Shown here: piece after piece, positions 1-8,677 of the stretch | Numbering within the stretch: the stretch's first letter is position 1 | Layout: the number at the start of each line of letters is the position of its first letter | Assembly (NCBI RefSeq): GCF_000699445.3 | Contig: NC_067195.1 | Location: 11,832,287 to 11,896,286 of the forward strand | DNA: 64,000 bases | From: Schistosoma haematobium | Lineage: Eukaryota; Platyhelminthes; Trematoda; Strigeidida; Schistosomatidae | Reading direction: 5' to 3' | Made by a program: the position numbers and the translations under genes | Notes under the pieces: model-generated | The model's input: only the letters and a program-made list of their open reading frames with translations | What the model was told of the DNA's origin: nothing | The model's database searches: none

Positions 1-235
1 ACATCATGTATTGGTAATTGATACGATACAGTGAGGTGGCGTAGACGATGATGTGACTTCCACGTAAGATCTTATAATTATGCAGTTATATCATGAAAAA
101 TCTACAATTTTGGGATTAGGTCTATTATTAGAGCAGTACTAATATCGCAATAGACCATAATTCTACAAGTATCTGATAAAATAGCACCTGCCAGGAGTTT
201 GCATGACTATAGATGTCTATCCACAATCATATTAA

Positions 236-737
236 TTATAACTTCGAAAGATTCACCACACATCTTGCTAACTGCCTCCAGTACTCTCCGCAATGCACCA
301 AAGTTTTTCTCAAAAGCCCGGGAAAGGGTAATGGAGAACAACAAAGAATAATAAGTAATATGCAATAATTGACAAATTGTAAGAGTAGCTGACGAGTAAT
401 CCCAAAAGCATGCAATGTCTTAATGTAGTAAGTCAGGCGGAAAACTTTCTTCGATAACAATAAAACGTTGGAAGACCAAGAGAGATCAAAGGAAAAGGTA
501 ACACCAAGATAACTGACGTTCGACACTGTGTTTATCAAAGAGTCTCCAATGGTATAAGCATTATGGGATCTCAAAATGGTGTTTAGATTCCGTTCATGTC
601 TCATGCTAAAGTTAAGAGCTTGACATTTAGATGGATTAAGTATGAGACCATTACCAAGAGACCAACAATCAATACGACACAGAAACTCATTCATTTCTAT
701 GGGATGTAAAGAGGTAGTGATAGGCATACATACAGTG
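236..737 (-). pseudogene. LINE reverse transcriptase, C-terminal part, cut off by a solo LTR
   Basis: The minus-strand frame reads through the RT region downstream of the catalytic YADD box. It includes a motif resembling the RT D/E region (LNPSKCQALNF) followed by YLGVTFSFDLSW, as in LINE-type RTs. It is open from the LTR insertion site to a stop at 236. Upstream coding continues on the other side of the solo LTR (742-1099) at base 1104. No maturase-like or LTR-element motifs are present, so this is a non-LTR RT; I cannot assign the clade safely (jockey/CR1-like is likely). The element is inactive because of the LTR insertion and frameshifts further upstream. Confidence 0.7.
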
Positions 738-741
738 AGAT

Positions 742-1099
742 TATAGCGTGGTGTCGAATCGAAATTGACTATGAACACCGCTACCAAGGGGCGTGTGCCA
801 GGATATCCATGAAATCCCCGGGAAGCCAAATATCAGAAGGCATTTAATGGACCAAGTCGAGATATATTTGCTGGCGATCTCGTGGTATCGAAATGATACC
901 GAGATCGTGCCAGGATAGAAGATTGGTTGCAGAACGTAACCGAATCCGCGCGAGTTCACAATCACAGTGTAAGAATAATGGATGCTTTCTAGCACAGTTA
1001 AACAAAAGCATATTGAAACAGTCACTGGTACAATTGGTTATAATAATAATTGTTTTCAATAAACCAATCGTGTTCTCGTGATAAGAGTGAGTCACTACA
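742..1099. mobile_element. Solo LTR (family A) inside a LINE RT gene, TSD AGAT
   Basis: A 358-bp segment ends in CACTACA and begins TATAG (TGTAG in the sister copies), giving the TG...CA inverted termini of an LTR. It is flanked by AGAT at 738-741 and again at 1100-1103, a 4-bp target-site duplication. It interrupts a LINE RT frame directly after the YADD box, and the frame resumes on the far side. Other copies of the same LTR are at 13945-14351, 29648-29981 and 31872-32229. No internal element sequence accompanies any of them. Confidence 0.88.
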
Positions 1100-2808
1100 A
1101 GATCATCCGCATATTTCACAAAAGTGTGTTCTGTGGAAGATAGCAGATCATGCAGAAAAAAAGAGAAAAGGAGAGGTGAAAGAACAGCTCCATTTGGTAC
1201 ACCTTCATGAGACAGTAGAGACTCCGAACACTTTCCTCCGAATACAGTATACTGTTTCCTTCCAGAGAGGTAGGAACATAGCCAGTTGGTTATCCAGGCG
1301 TCAGTGTTGACGCTGGTTAACTTGTTATTTATTAGTAAATAATTAATAAATAGTCCAGAAAAGCGCATCGAACATACTTCTTCCTCTTTTCTGATATGAA
1401 CACTATATTGTGATACAGATTAGCAACAGCATCTAAGGTGCTTCTTCTGCATCTGTAAGCAAACTGATACGGATCAATATGCTCTTTTATCGCAGGCTAA
1501 AGTGGAAGTATTATTAATTTTTCCATTGTTTTGAGGAAGGGTGAAGTTATTGCAAAAGGTCTAAACTTTACATTATTATCGCCAGATACTTTCTTGGGTA
1601 CAGGGATTGTCTTCATCTTTCCCCACACTTTCGGTATGAGATTAGATGAGAAGGATCTGTTAAAGATAGCCGTGAATGTATAACATAGGACGTCAGCACA
1701 TTTTTTTGAAAAGGATGTTTGGGATACCATCAGGTCCCAAACATCGGGATAAATTAAGTGACTGGAGACATTTTGGACATCGGTTTCGGTGAAACTAGGA
1801 ACACAGCTATTCTTTAAACCTGTGGATAAAGAGAGCATCACATCAGATGACTGCCGTACAAAAGACTTATTTAAGTCACAAACATTCAGCTGGTTATCGC
1901 TCCGAATCTGCCTGTCACCTGTAAGTTCTTTAAAGAGTTTCCACATACTTGGAGAGTTTTTGCAAGACAAGAGTCTTTGAGTAAACACAGAGTTGAGACG
2001 TCTAATCTCTAGGTTTATCAGACCATTTAGCTTACGAACTTCATTAGAGATTTCCTCCTTGTACATTCTTTCTTTCACCCTCTGTAGTCGTTTTAGTTGT
2101 GAAGATGTAAGTCGACCAAAACTTACAAAAATGGTTTGCATGGGAAAACAAATATCAAAACAGAATTTAAGGTAACAAGTGATAACATCAGTAGTGTCTT
2201 CCAGCGAGTCATCTGTGAATAATTCCCAGTTAGTCGTATGAAAAATGTATTTCAGATTTTGGATATTTTCTTCTGAGTAATTCCTATATTTGACTTTCTT
2301 GGTTTGATGTAAGAGTGTACTCTTCCCATGCTTTCTATTTACTTTAGGTAAAACACGAATAATACAGTGACCCGAGCCAGACAATGGAGGACGTTTACGA
2401 ATCGCATATATACCCACATCGTTAATGAAAATGAAGTCTAAATGAGCATCCAAACGGGTAGGAAAGTCTACAACATTTTGGTGACCTAATGACGTAAGGA
2501 AGCTACAGTCACATGAATTGAAACACCTCATACAAGTGAAAGTGAATCACTGAAAGCAGTAACAGCGAACTCAGTGAATTCATCAGCAAAAACAGACAAC
2601 GCAGATGATGTGCAGTCTGGAGTCACGTAGATATTGATAACATAAACATATTTGTATTTATTCAGCTGTTTTAGATGACATCTTAGAGTTAGACACTCGA
2701 TAAAGTCATTTGAAAACTTAAAACACACAAACGAAGATCGACACCAGTTTACGTTTATAAACGTACCTACACCGCCGCCACACCTCTTTTGATTGTTTGA
2801 TCGATCCT
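1100..2808 (-). pseudogene. LINE endonuclease (C-terminal part) plus RT N-terminal part; one 1.83-kb unit
   Basis: Reading on the minus strand from 2808: an APE-type endonuclease segment with RCGGGVGTFI and a ...NVVDFPTRLDAHLDFIF region, then a linker, then RT motifs including FRPFAITSPFLKTMEK, later EGVPNGAVLSPLLFSFF, and the catalytic box KYADDL at about 1104-1125. Frames are broken near 2528-2531 and between 1497 and 1368. Together with 973-1099 of the solo LTR this is the single complete copy in this locus of the 1,833-bp unit that is tandemly repeated at 32103-39435. It keeps two sites intact that are broken in most or all array units (a Gln codon near 2141 and a longer T run near 1702). 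Confidence 0.75.
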
Positions 2809-2961
2809 GAATAATGGATGCTTTTTAGCACAGTTAAACAAAAGCACATTAAAGCAGTCACTGGTACAATTGGCTATAATAATAATTGTTTTCAATAAAC
2901 CAATCGTGTTCTCGTGATAAGAGTGAGTCACTACAAGATCACCCGTATATTTGACAAAAGT
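2809..2961. repeat. Truncated second 1.83-kb unit
   Basis: After the junction at 2808/2809 the sequence returns to the solo-LTR interior exactly as at unit boundaries of the right-hand array. It then runs through the LTR end and about 25 bp of RT coding. Identity to the unit stops at about 2962, where Gypsy RNase H sequence starts. It shows that this locus also had at least two tandem units before the Gypsy block arrived. Confidence 0.8.
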
Positions 2962-2963
2962 GT

Positions 2964-3962
2964 AGTGTTGAAAATGCCGTACGGCACAATACATAGCTAG
3001 GAGTTCCCTTCCGAATGTGCTGTACCTTGATTCAGTTTCTTGCAACCGTCTAGAGAAAAATGAAAAGGTTGCCAGGAGTTGTCAACCCATTGTTGTAAGA
3101 CTCTTACGATTGCCGAGTTGGATGCGTCTACTGCGATGCTAATGAGTGCTTGAGTGTCCTGATGTGCAAGCATTGTTGATTTAGCGATGAGTTCCTTAGT
3201 TGTGGAGAATGCTTTTCGTGCGGTGTCGTCCAAATTAATGGATTTCACATTTCCACGAAGTTGGTCGGTCAGAGGTTGCCTGAGTAACGCGCATTTCGGT
3301 ATGAATCGTCTATAGAAACTTACGAGGCCGTTAAACGTTCGTAATTGCTTGATGTTGGTCGGTCCTGGGTAATCTAGAATGGCCACCACTTTGGTCCTAA
3401 GGGGTCGAATGCCTTGAGCATCGATAGTGTGTCCTAAGCAGTCTAACGAGTCGGTCCCGATTTGGCATTTCTGAACGTTTACAGTAATGCCATGTTTTTG
3501 TCGTCGTTCAAAAACAAGATCCAGATGCTTGAGATGTGTTTCTCTGTCCGGACTTGCGATTAGGCAGTCGTCAACATACGCATGTACGAGGTTGAGACCT
3601 CGAAAAACGTCGTCTATGAATCTCTGGAATGTTAGAGTAGCGTTTCTTAGACCGAAAGGCATTCGCAAAAATTCATCGAGTCCGAAGGGAGTAATGATGG
3701 CAGTTTTCGGTATGTCGTCTGTGGCCATGGAGATTCGGTTATACGCTTTAACCAAGTCGATTTTCGAAAAGACAGTTGTACTTTTCAAGGTAGCTGTCAA
3801 ATCGTGAATGCGAGGCAACGGGTAGTGATCGGGAATGGTTTTTGCACTCAATCTCCGATAGTCACCAGTTGGACGCCAATCGTTGCTATCCTTTTTAGGG
3901 ACCATGTGCAACGGAGATGCATATGGGCTATTTGACGGTCGTATGATTCCTAAGTCTATCAT
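2964..3962 (-). pseudogene. Gypsy reverse transcriptase and start of RNase H
   Basis: The frame contains the usual Gypsy RT series: LGIIRPSNSPYASPLHMVPKK, DYRRLSAKTIPDHYPLP, FSKIDLVKAYNRI, a MPFGLRNA box and the catalytic YVDD at about 3560. A tether region follows ([15 protein letters not shown]), then the first RNase H box (VDASN). A frameshift lies near 3045, after which RNase H continues as [21 protein letters not shown] and stops being homologous at 2962. The remainder of RNase H and the amino half of integrase are missing here. Confidence 0.85.
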
Positions 3963-3988
3963 GTGATCGAACTCGTTTTTCGCCAGCC

Positions 3989-4456
3989 TTAGATTTTCAG
4001 GGGGTAGTCGTCGTGCTTCAGGGAATACGGTTGTTTCGGTTGCGTTTGATGAATCCCAGGATACTTACCGAGTAGTGGTTGATAGAGTGGGTCTATCATA
4101 TGCTTAATTGTGACTGAGAATAATTTGCAACCAGGAAAAAAGGAAGTTACGCAAACGGATAAATTAGTGTTTCCGTCTACTAACCTCCGTTTGCGAGTAT
4201 CGATGATTAGATTATGGTGTTGTAGGAGGTCCATACCACTGATTGGCATAGAAACATCTGCAACAAAGAAGATCCAATGAATGGGTTTGCGTAAACCCAC
4301 GTTCAGGTAAATGTTCCCTTTGCCATACGTAGCGATCGGTTTTCCGTTTGCCGCCTGTAAGTTTAGATCCGAGTCGTGAAGCCGGTCGTTGGGATTCGCT
4401 GGGAGAACGTTAACTTCTGCGCCAGTGTCGACGGGGTAGCGAACTCTCGTTGTCAC
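3989..4456 (-). pseudogene. Gypsy aspartic protease segment
   Basis: The segment holds the retropepsin active-site motif VDTGAEVNVLP near its start and a downstream ISGMDLL motif matching the I-G-x-D-L/F-L flap region of CsRn1-type proteases. It is followed after 27 bases by the RT frame in a different register, so the original gag-pol frame is broken between protease and RT. Homologous to the protease inside 8678-11665. Confidence 0.8.
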
Positions 4457-4499
4457 ATCTGTGACGTATAACAGACGGCTACGTTCGCCGGCTATGGTT

Positions 4500-5339
4500 G
4501 CCGTTAACTCGTGGCGGCTTGGAAGTTTCCCGAGTTGTTTTTCGAGTCAGTCGGTTTTGAGTTGGGAAAATTGCAGGGTTTTCTGCAATTTCTGGAAGAC
4601 TTTCCATACTGGTTATGATACCGGCACCAGTCGGGGCTATCCGTCTCTCGTGGTCAAGAGACAGATCGCTTACTTGAAATGCTTCTACGTGGAGTGCGCG
4701 ATCGCTTACGGTCGTTACGAAAATTGAGATAACGCGTGAGTGTATGACATAAATCGGTTATGTCATTCCGAGTCGTTTGAGGCTTTTCTTTGACTGAAAA
4801 TACCTCGGTAGTAGAAGATTTCGTTATTTCTAAGATACGATCGGCAGATGCAGCCAACTCGTCTAAGGCGTTATTCTGAAACGAGACCAGAACCGCTTGC
4901 ACCTGTTGGGGAAGTTTAGACAAGAAAAGTTGTTTGAATAGGCCTTCGTCGAAAGTTCTTAGGCCTATCACTTCTCTCATTCTTTTCAACATGTCCGTCG
5001 CAGAACCGTGTTGCAGGTCGATGTTATTAAAGAGTTGATCTAACCTTTTTGTCGATCGGTTAGGTCTCCTCGTTCAAGAATCGAACGTTTTAAGGTTTCG
5101 TTCGGGTCAGAAACATCACTAGTAAACATACTGGGTGTTACGTACCTGTTGAATTCCCGCGGTAGTGCCTTGACTACTGCGAGGAATTGTGCACGTGTGT
5201 CGTTCACGCCGTGCTCGTGGAAGTCGGCTTCTGCGTAGTAGAACCAGGCTTCGATATTGTCGGGCCAGAAGGACATGAGTTGAAACGGGGGGTGGGAACA
5301 CGGTCTTACTCTTAAATACCCTGGGGGTCTGTTAGTCAT
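4500..5339 (-). pseudogene. Gypsy Gag with CHCC knuckle, frameshifted
   Basis: Two open pieces (5339-5040 and 4992-4654) match the Gag of the neighbouring Gypsy element in layout: FWPDNIEAWFYYAEADF near the start, then MREVIGLRTFDEGLFKQLFLSKLPQ. Past a frameshift at about 4675 a knuckle of the form C-x2-H-x9-C-x3-C is readable (starting WCRYHNQYG). CHCC instead of CCHC is characteristic of the CsRn1 group of trematode Gypsy elements. The gene is dead in this copy. Confidence 0.72.
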
Positions 5340-5378
5340 AGGGGGAAATTAAGTACGAGAATACACGAGTGAAAAATA

Positions 5379-5835
5379 TGTAGATATCAAAAAACGCGGG
5401 AAAAAATACCACAATGTACAAAAAATTAAAATAAAGCAAAGATATATAGAATCACAAGATGGAACAGACTCACAATTTACGATTTGGTGTACCAGACCAC
5501 GTTGGGCTCACGAATAAAGATGGCAGAGGTATTCAGTGTTTGACAACGCTTTTACCAGTAACACCTAATATAACTCGTACCCAACAAGAGAAATCAAAAG
5601 ACAGAATCGAGGAGATCAGAAGTTGTATTTGGCGATTTCCAGTATATCGGAATTGTCTGATCTAGTCTGGCTAGCGAATGCAGTAGATGCTGAGCATGGC
5701 GTTCTCACACGTGATCTGGTGGGGATGCATGGCCGAGCGCCTTCAGCTTGATGAGTCCACTAAAACTAACCTGGTCAGCATCCAATGTCGAAAACTTACA
5801 GAGCTATTTATTTTGGGGATTTATTTAACGCTACA
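5379..5835 (-). repeat. Candidate single LTR in the middle of the permuted Gypsy element
   Basis: The interval begins TGTAG and ends CTACA, and sits where an LTR is expected between the integrase end and the gag start. Immediately beyond the CTACA end, at 5836-5850, the minus strand is purine-rich (AAGGAAGGGGTGACC), as expected for a polypurine tract. The inner gag-side edge is less sure, because I see no TGG-type primer-binding site directly beside it. No second copy in the window is available to confirm the boundaries. Confidence 0.4.
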
Positions 5836-6312
5836 GGTCACCCCTTCCTTAGTGGGGTAGTGATGACCCTAAGACGTGGCCAGCCAGAAGTTTAAACCCA
5901 ATGGGTTTGTCGTTGGTAAGCACTCTTCTGATAACTTGTTAGGTTTGGCAGCGTCTGGTCGTCTTTCTCTACCATATAGGACCATGAAGTACAGTATAGT
6001 AAAAAAAGAAAAAGTAAATGAAATTTTCGGCTCCTTGTACACTTCACCGTTCGTTTCCAGCCGTCCTGGAGAAGAAAGAAGGAAATAGAAGTGCATATTG
6101 AAATACACTCGTACGCGCGCAAAAACACAATGTCGGCGAAAAAAGAGGAAAATAAACTCATATACACGTAATATCGTTAAAAAAGGATTTTTATAATGTT
6201 TTTTTGTTTGTATTTTTTGAAATAAAAATATATAAGCATATTAAAACTGTTTTTTTATAGAATATTACATATGGTAAAAAAGTCGAGATAATATAGAATG
6301 TCAAAAAGTGCC
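5836..6312 (-). other. Gypsy 3' untranslated region with polypurine tract
   Basis: This is the spacer between the integrase stop at 6313 and the candidate LTR. The purine tract lies at 5836-5850. The rest is AT-rich with no coding signal I trust; short open frames here are uninformative. Confidence 0.4.
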
Positions 6313-7022
6313 TTACGTGCAATAATCGTTTAAATGTTCTGGAAATCTTACTCTTCTTCCAGAACGCGTCGCCCTAAGTTTATTTTCTGATACTATTGAA
6401 GTATTATCGGGTGTGTTGCCTGTCGGTTGAGGTATTATAAGCGTAGGAGTCTTGTTGTGCGATTGTACCGAAGGAAATTCGACGTGAATAGGATTTCCTT
6501 CTAAATACACTGCTTTTAAGCGATCGATGCTGATGCTATCGTTTGTTCCGTTCTTATCGACTATATAGTACTTAGATTCACGTTGAAGGACTTTGAAAGG
6601 TCCTTCGTATGCTGATTCCAATGGTCGTCGATGTGGGTCTCGACGAACAAAAACATGTGTACTATATCGTAAGTCAGGTTGAACGAAAACATCGGTTGAT
6701 TGTGGACGAGTGGAAGCAGGTTTAACTGAACGCATGGCGTTTGTAAGCCTGTGCGTGTAGGAGGTTAGATCCATGTTCATTGAATAGGATGAAGGATCCA
6801 CGAATTCTCCTGGAAGTCGAAGTGTCGTTCCATAAACGAGTTGAGCCGCAGTGTATCCAATGCCAGCTTTCACTGCATTGCGAATACCCAGTAAGACGAG
6901 TGGAAGAGCGTTGGTCTACTGTGAAACGTTTGCAGCTGATAGTGAAGCTTATAGTTGTCGGTGAAAGCGTTCTACCAATCCGTTTGATTTTGGGTGGTAG
7001 GCGAACGTTTGGAAGCGAGTGA
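6313..7022 (-). pseudogene. Gypsy integrase, C-terminal half
   Basis: The sequence enters just before the third acidic residue of the DDE core (YHPKSNGLVERFHRQL), so the catalytic Glu is kept. Two in-frame stops (near 6951 and 6918) follow. From 6873 the frame is open: a GYTAAQLVYGTTLRLPGEF segment, a chromodomain-like/GPY region (ESAYEGPFKVLQR) and the terminal TRSGRRVRFPEHL box seen at the end of CsRn1-type pol proteins. The amino zinc-binding part and the first two catalytic Asp residues are absent. Confidence 0.78.
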
Positions 7023-7043
7023 TATTTATTTACCTCTACAGTA

Positions 7044-7826
7044 TCTACACCGCCGCCACACCTCTTTTGATTGTTCGATCGATCCTGACTACAAATTTTG
7101 AAATTACGTAGTGATACTAGGCAGTCGTTCTGTAAATCATTTAACCAAGTTTAAGATCCAAAGTATGGTTTGGACTGAAGAATAGCTGTTTAGGTTGGTT
7201 AGATACGCGCCCTTGCCCGGTTGAAGCCAAAACAAATTGATTGGGTAAAGTGACGGTTCTATAATTCATCATGAATTTAAATGTACATCGTTACCTAAAC
7301 AAATATGACCACCCAGCTATCCAACCAATAATTGTTCAATTAATTAAATCTAAGTTACAATAAATAAGGAAGTTGATGATGTATGCAAGAAAATTACCAA
7401 TCACAAGAAATAAATGTTGTTCTATCCTGTCTGGATAGACCACGCACAGATTCGTTCAAAAGATAATATTTGGTTGCTTTATAACACAGAGTGTTTCCAA
7501 TTCTGGAAGAGTGCCTCAATTCACAATCAAAAATGCAGAATTCCAGTCAATACAAGCAACGCAATCAAAAGGAGGAACAAACAAATATGGCTGCCGCCAA
7601 GACTAAGTACCAAGTAAAACAACATAAATGCAGTTCAGAAAGAAACGCGGAAACTTCGTGAAGGCGTAAGAAAAATAAAAACTATAATAAAATACAAATA
7701 TTAACAACTCAAATGGAGTCGAAAAGACTGACAATGTACAACTAAAAGAATCAATAGGAACAAAGTGCAAATGTATATATGGAGGGATTTCCACACACAA
7801 AAGATTCAAAATCGGTCTTGTGATGA
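7044..7826. other. Unit remnant followed by a roughly 740-bp unassigned insert
   Basis: Bases 7044-7087 are the endonuclease end of the 1.83-kb unit (same as 39395-39438). The following stretch to about 7826 is identical to 39438-40174 and has no convincing coding potential. It separates two parts of the LINE endonuclease gene (7827-7933 and the unit). GTAG occurs at both of its edges, which could be a short target duplication, but I do not recognise the inserted sequence. Confidence 0.5.
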
Positions 7827-7933
7827 CACTACATTTACGATACATATTTTGACTTAGTAGGAATTGCAGATAGTCCACTTTGTTGATTAGTGATCGGCAG
7901 TTAGAATTCAGCAGCTCGGGAATCGAAATACGA
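7827..7933 (-). pseudogene. LINE endonuclease N-terminal fragment
   Basis: The minus strand reads LLNSNCRSLINKVDYLQFLLSQN. This is the first conserved motif of APE-type LINE endonucleases (N-x-RSL-x-NK-x-D-x-L). Fragment only: it is bounded on one side by the Gypsy LTR at 7934 and on the other by the 740-bp insert. The second copy is at 40175-40282. Confidence 0.6.
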
Positions 7934-8353
7934 TGTTGAGGATAATGTCCTCAATATCTGACTCCAAATAATAATATCCCGTAACTGAGTATTCTAGGTA
8001 GGCTTAATCTCCTAGTAGAATTGCGAATTTACTCGAGATTATTAAAAAGCCTGAACACCAGTTATAGAGATAGTTTATTGATAATGAATAATAATAATCC
8101 ACAAGCGTTCGGTGAGCAAGCACACGATGAAACAGGGAGAGTGTGTGAGTCTATTAAAAATCCATATATATTTGAGAGTTAATCGGGTGTGAATAGATTA
8201 TCGATTATCTGAACATTGAGACCAATAGGAAGATAGCTTAAGCGTTAATGTACAGACATACTTTCGATCATACACACCGAAATTAACATAGTGGATTGAG
8301 TCTGAGTTACAATGACTAGATAAATGATACAATAGTCAAATGGGCTTGCCACA
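7934..8353 (-). repeat. 3' LTR of the Gypsy element
   Basis: TG...CA-bounded 420-bp repeat, very similar to 11976-12396. It inserts into the LINE endonuclease fragment: the right duplication copy continues uninterrupted across the equivalent point at 40282. Directly inside it (8354-8372) the minus strand carries GGATGGGAG, a plausible polypurine tract. Confidence 0.88.
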
Positions 8354-8677
8354 TAAGCTCCCATCCAGAACATTGATGTTTTTATGTACCAAAAAAAAAT
8401 TGGATTAACATCTATGTTCGACAAAGAGATAAAGAACGGAACTGTTTTAAAAATGAAAGTACAACTCAATATGATGAGTAAGCGTAAAATTGTAATAACA
8501 GCTTGTGTGTTGAAACGTTTCATATCATGTATATACAAGTGTATATTTAACATTAATGAATTGTATAAAGTTAAAATGTAAGCATAATGATGATCCGTGG
8601 GGCCAATAAATAAAAAAAATAGTAATCAAAATAAAGTAGGATTTTTATGCGTTATAAGAGTAGTCTCAGGATTTGGT
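8354..8677 (-). other. Gypsy 3' untranslated region
   Basis: Non-coding spacer between the gag-pol stop and the 3' LTR, AT-rich, with the purine tract at its LTR-side end. Short open frames here have no recognisable similarity. Confidence 0.6.

Larger units (their letters stand above)
2962..7043 (-). mobile_element. Circularly permuted CsRn1/Boudicca-like Gypsy element
   Basis: On the minus strand the order is: integrase C-terminal half (7022 to 6313), a candidate polypurine tract and LTR (about 5850 to 5379), gag (5339 to 4500), protease (4456 to 3989), RT (3962 onward) and the beginning of RNase H (ending at 2962). A normal element would read LTR-gag-PR-RT-RH-IN-LTR. The two outer edges therefore lie inside RNase H and inside integrase, and a single LTR lies in the middle. 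Neither edge shows LTR termini or an evident target-site duplication. The coding parts contain stops and frameshifts. Confidence 0.7.
1..7933. repeat. Left copy of a segmental duplication (partner 31132-40282)
   Basis: Bases 1-2961 match 32132-34090-type sequence of the right copy beginning at 31132 almost base for base; bases 7044-7933 match about 39398-40282. Between them this copy carries a Gypsy block (2962-7043) where the right copy carries further tandem units. Differences are a few indels in A or T runs and single substitutions, so the duplication is recent or an assembly artefact. The partner of base 1 is 31132, so similarity may extend left of the window. Confidence 0.9.

Noticed and set aside
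741..1025. 94-codon minus-strand frame, also at 31871-32155
   Set aside because: It lies wholly within the solo LTR and is a chance open frame; similarity to other copies is nucleotide-level only.
3487..3807. 106-codon plus-strand frame
   Set aside because: Antisense shadow of the Gypsy RT.
5379..5835. Identity of this LTR with the solo LTR family A, suggested by TGTAG...CTACA ends
   Set aside because: Beyond the terminal bases I could not align the two, so the shared ends alone do not make them one family.
7414..7617. 67-codon plus-strand frame repeated at 39763-39966
   Set aside because: Repeated only because the locus is duplicated; no similarity or codon pattern supports a protein.
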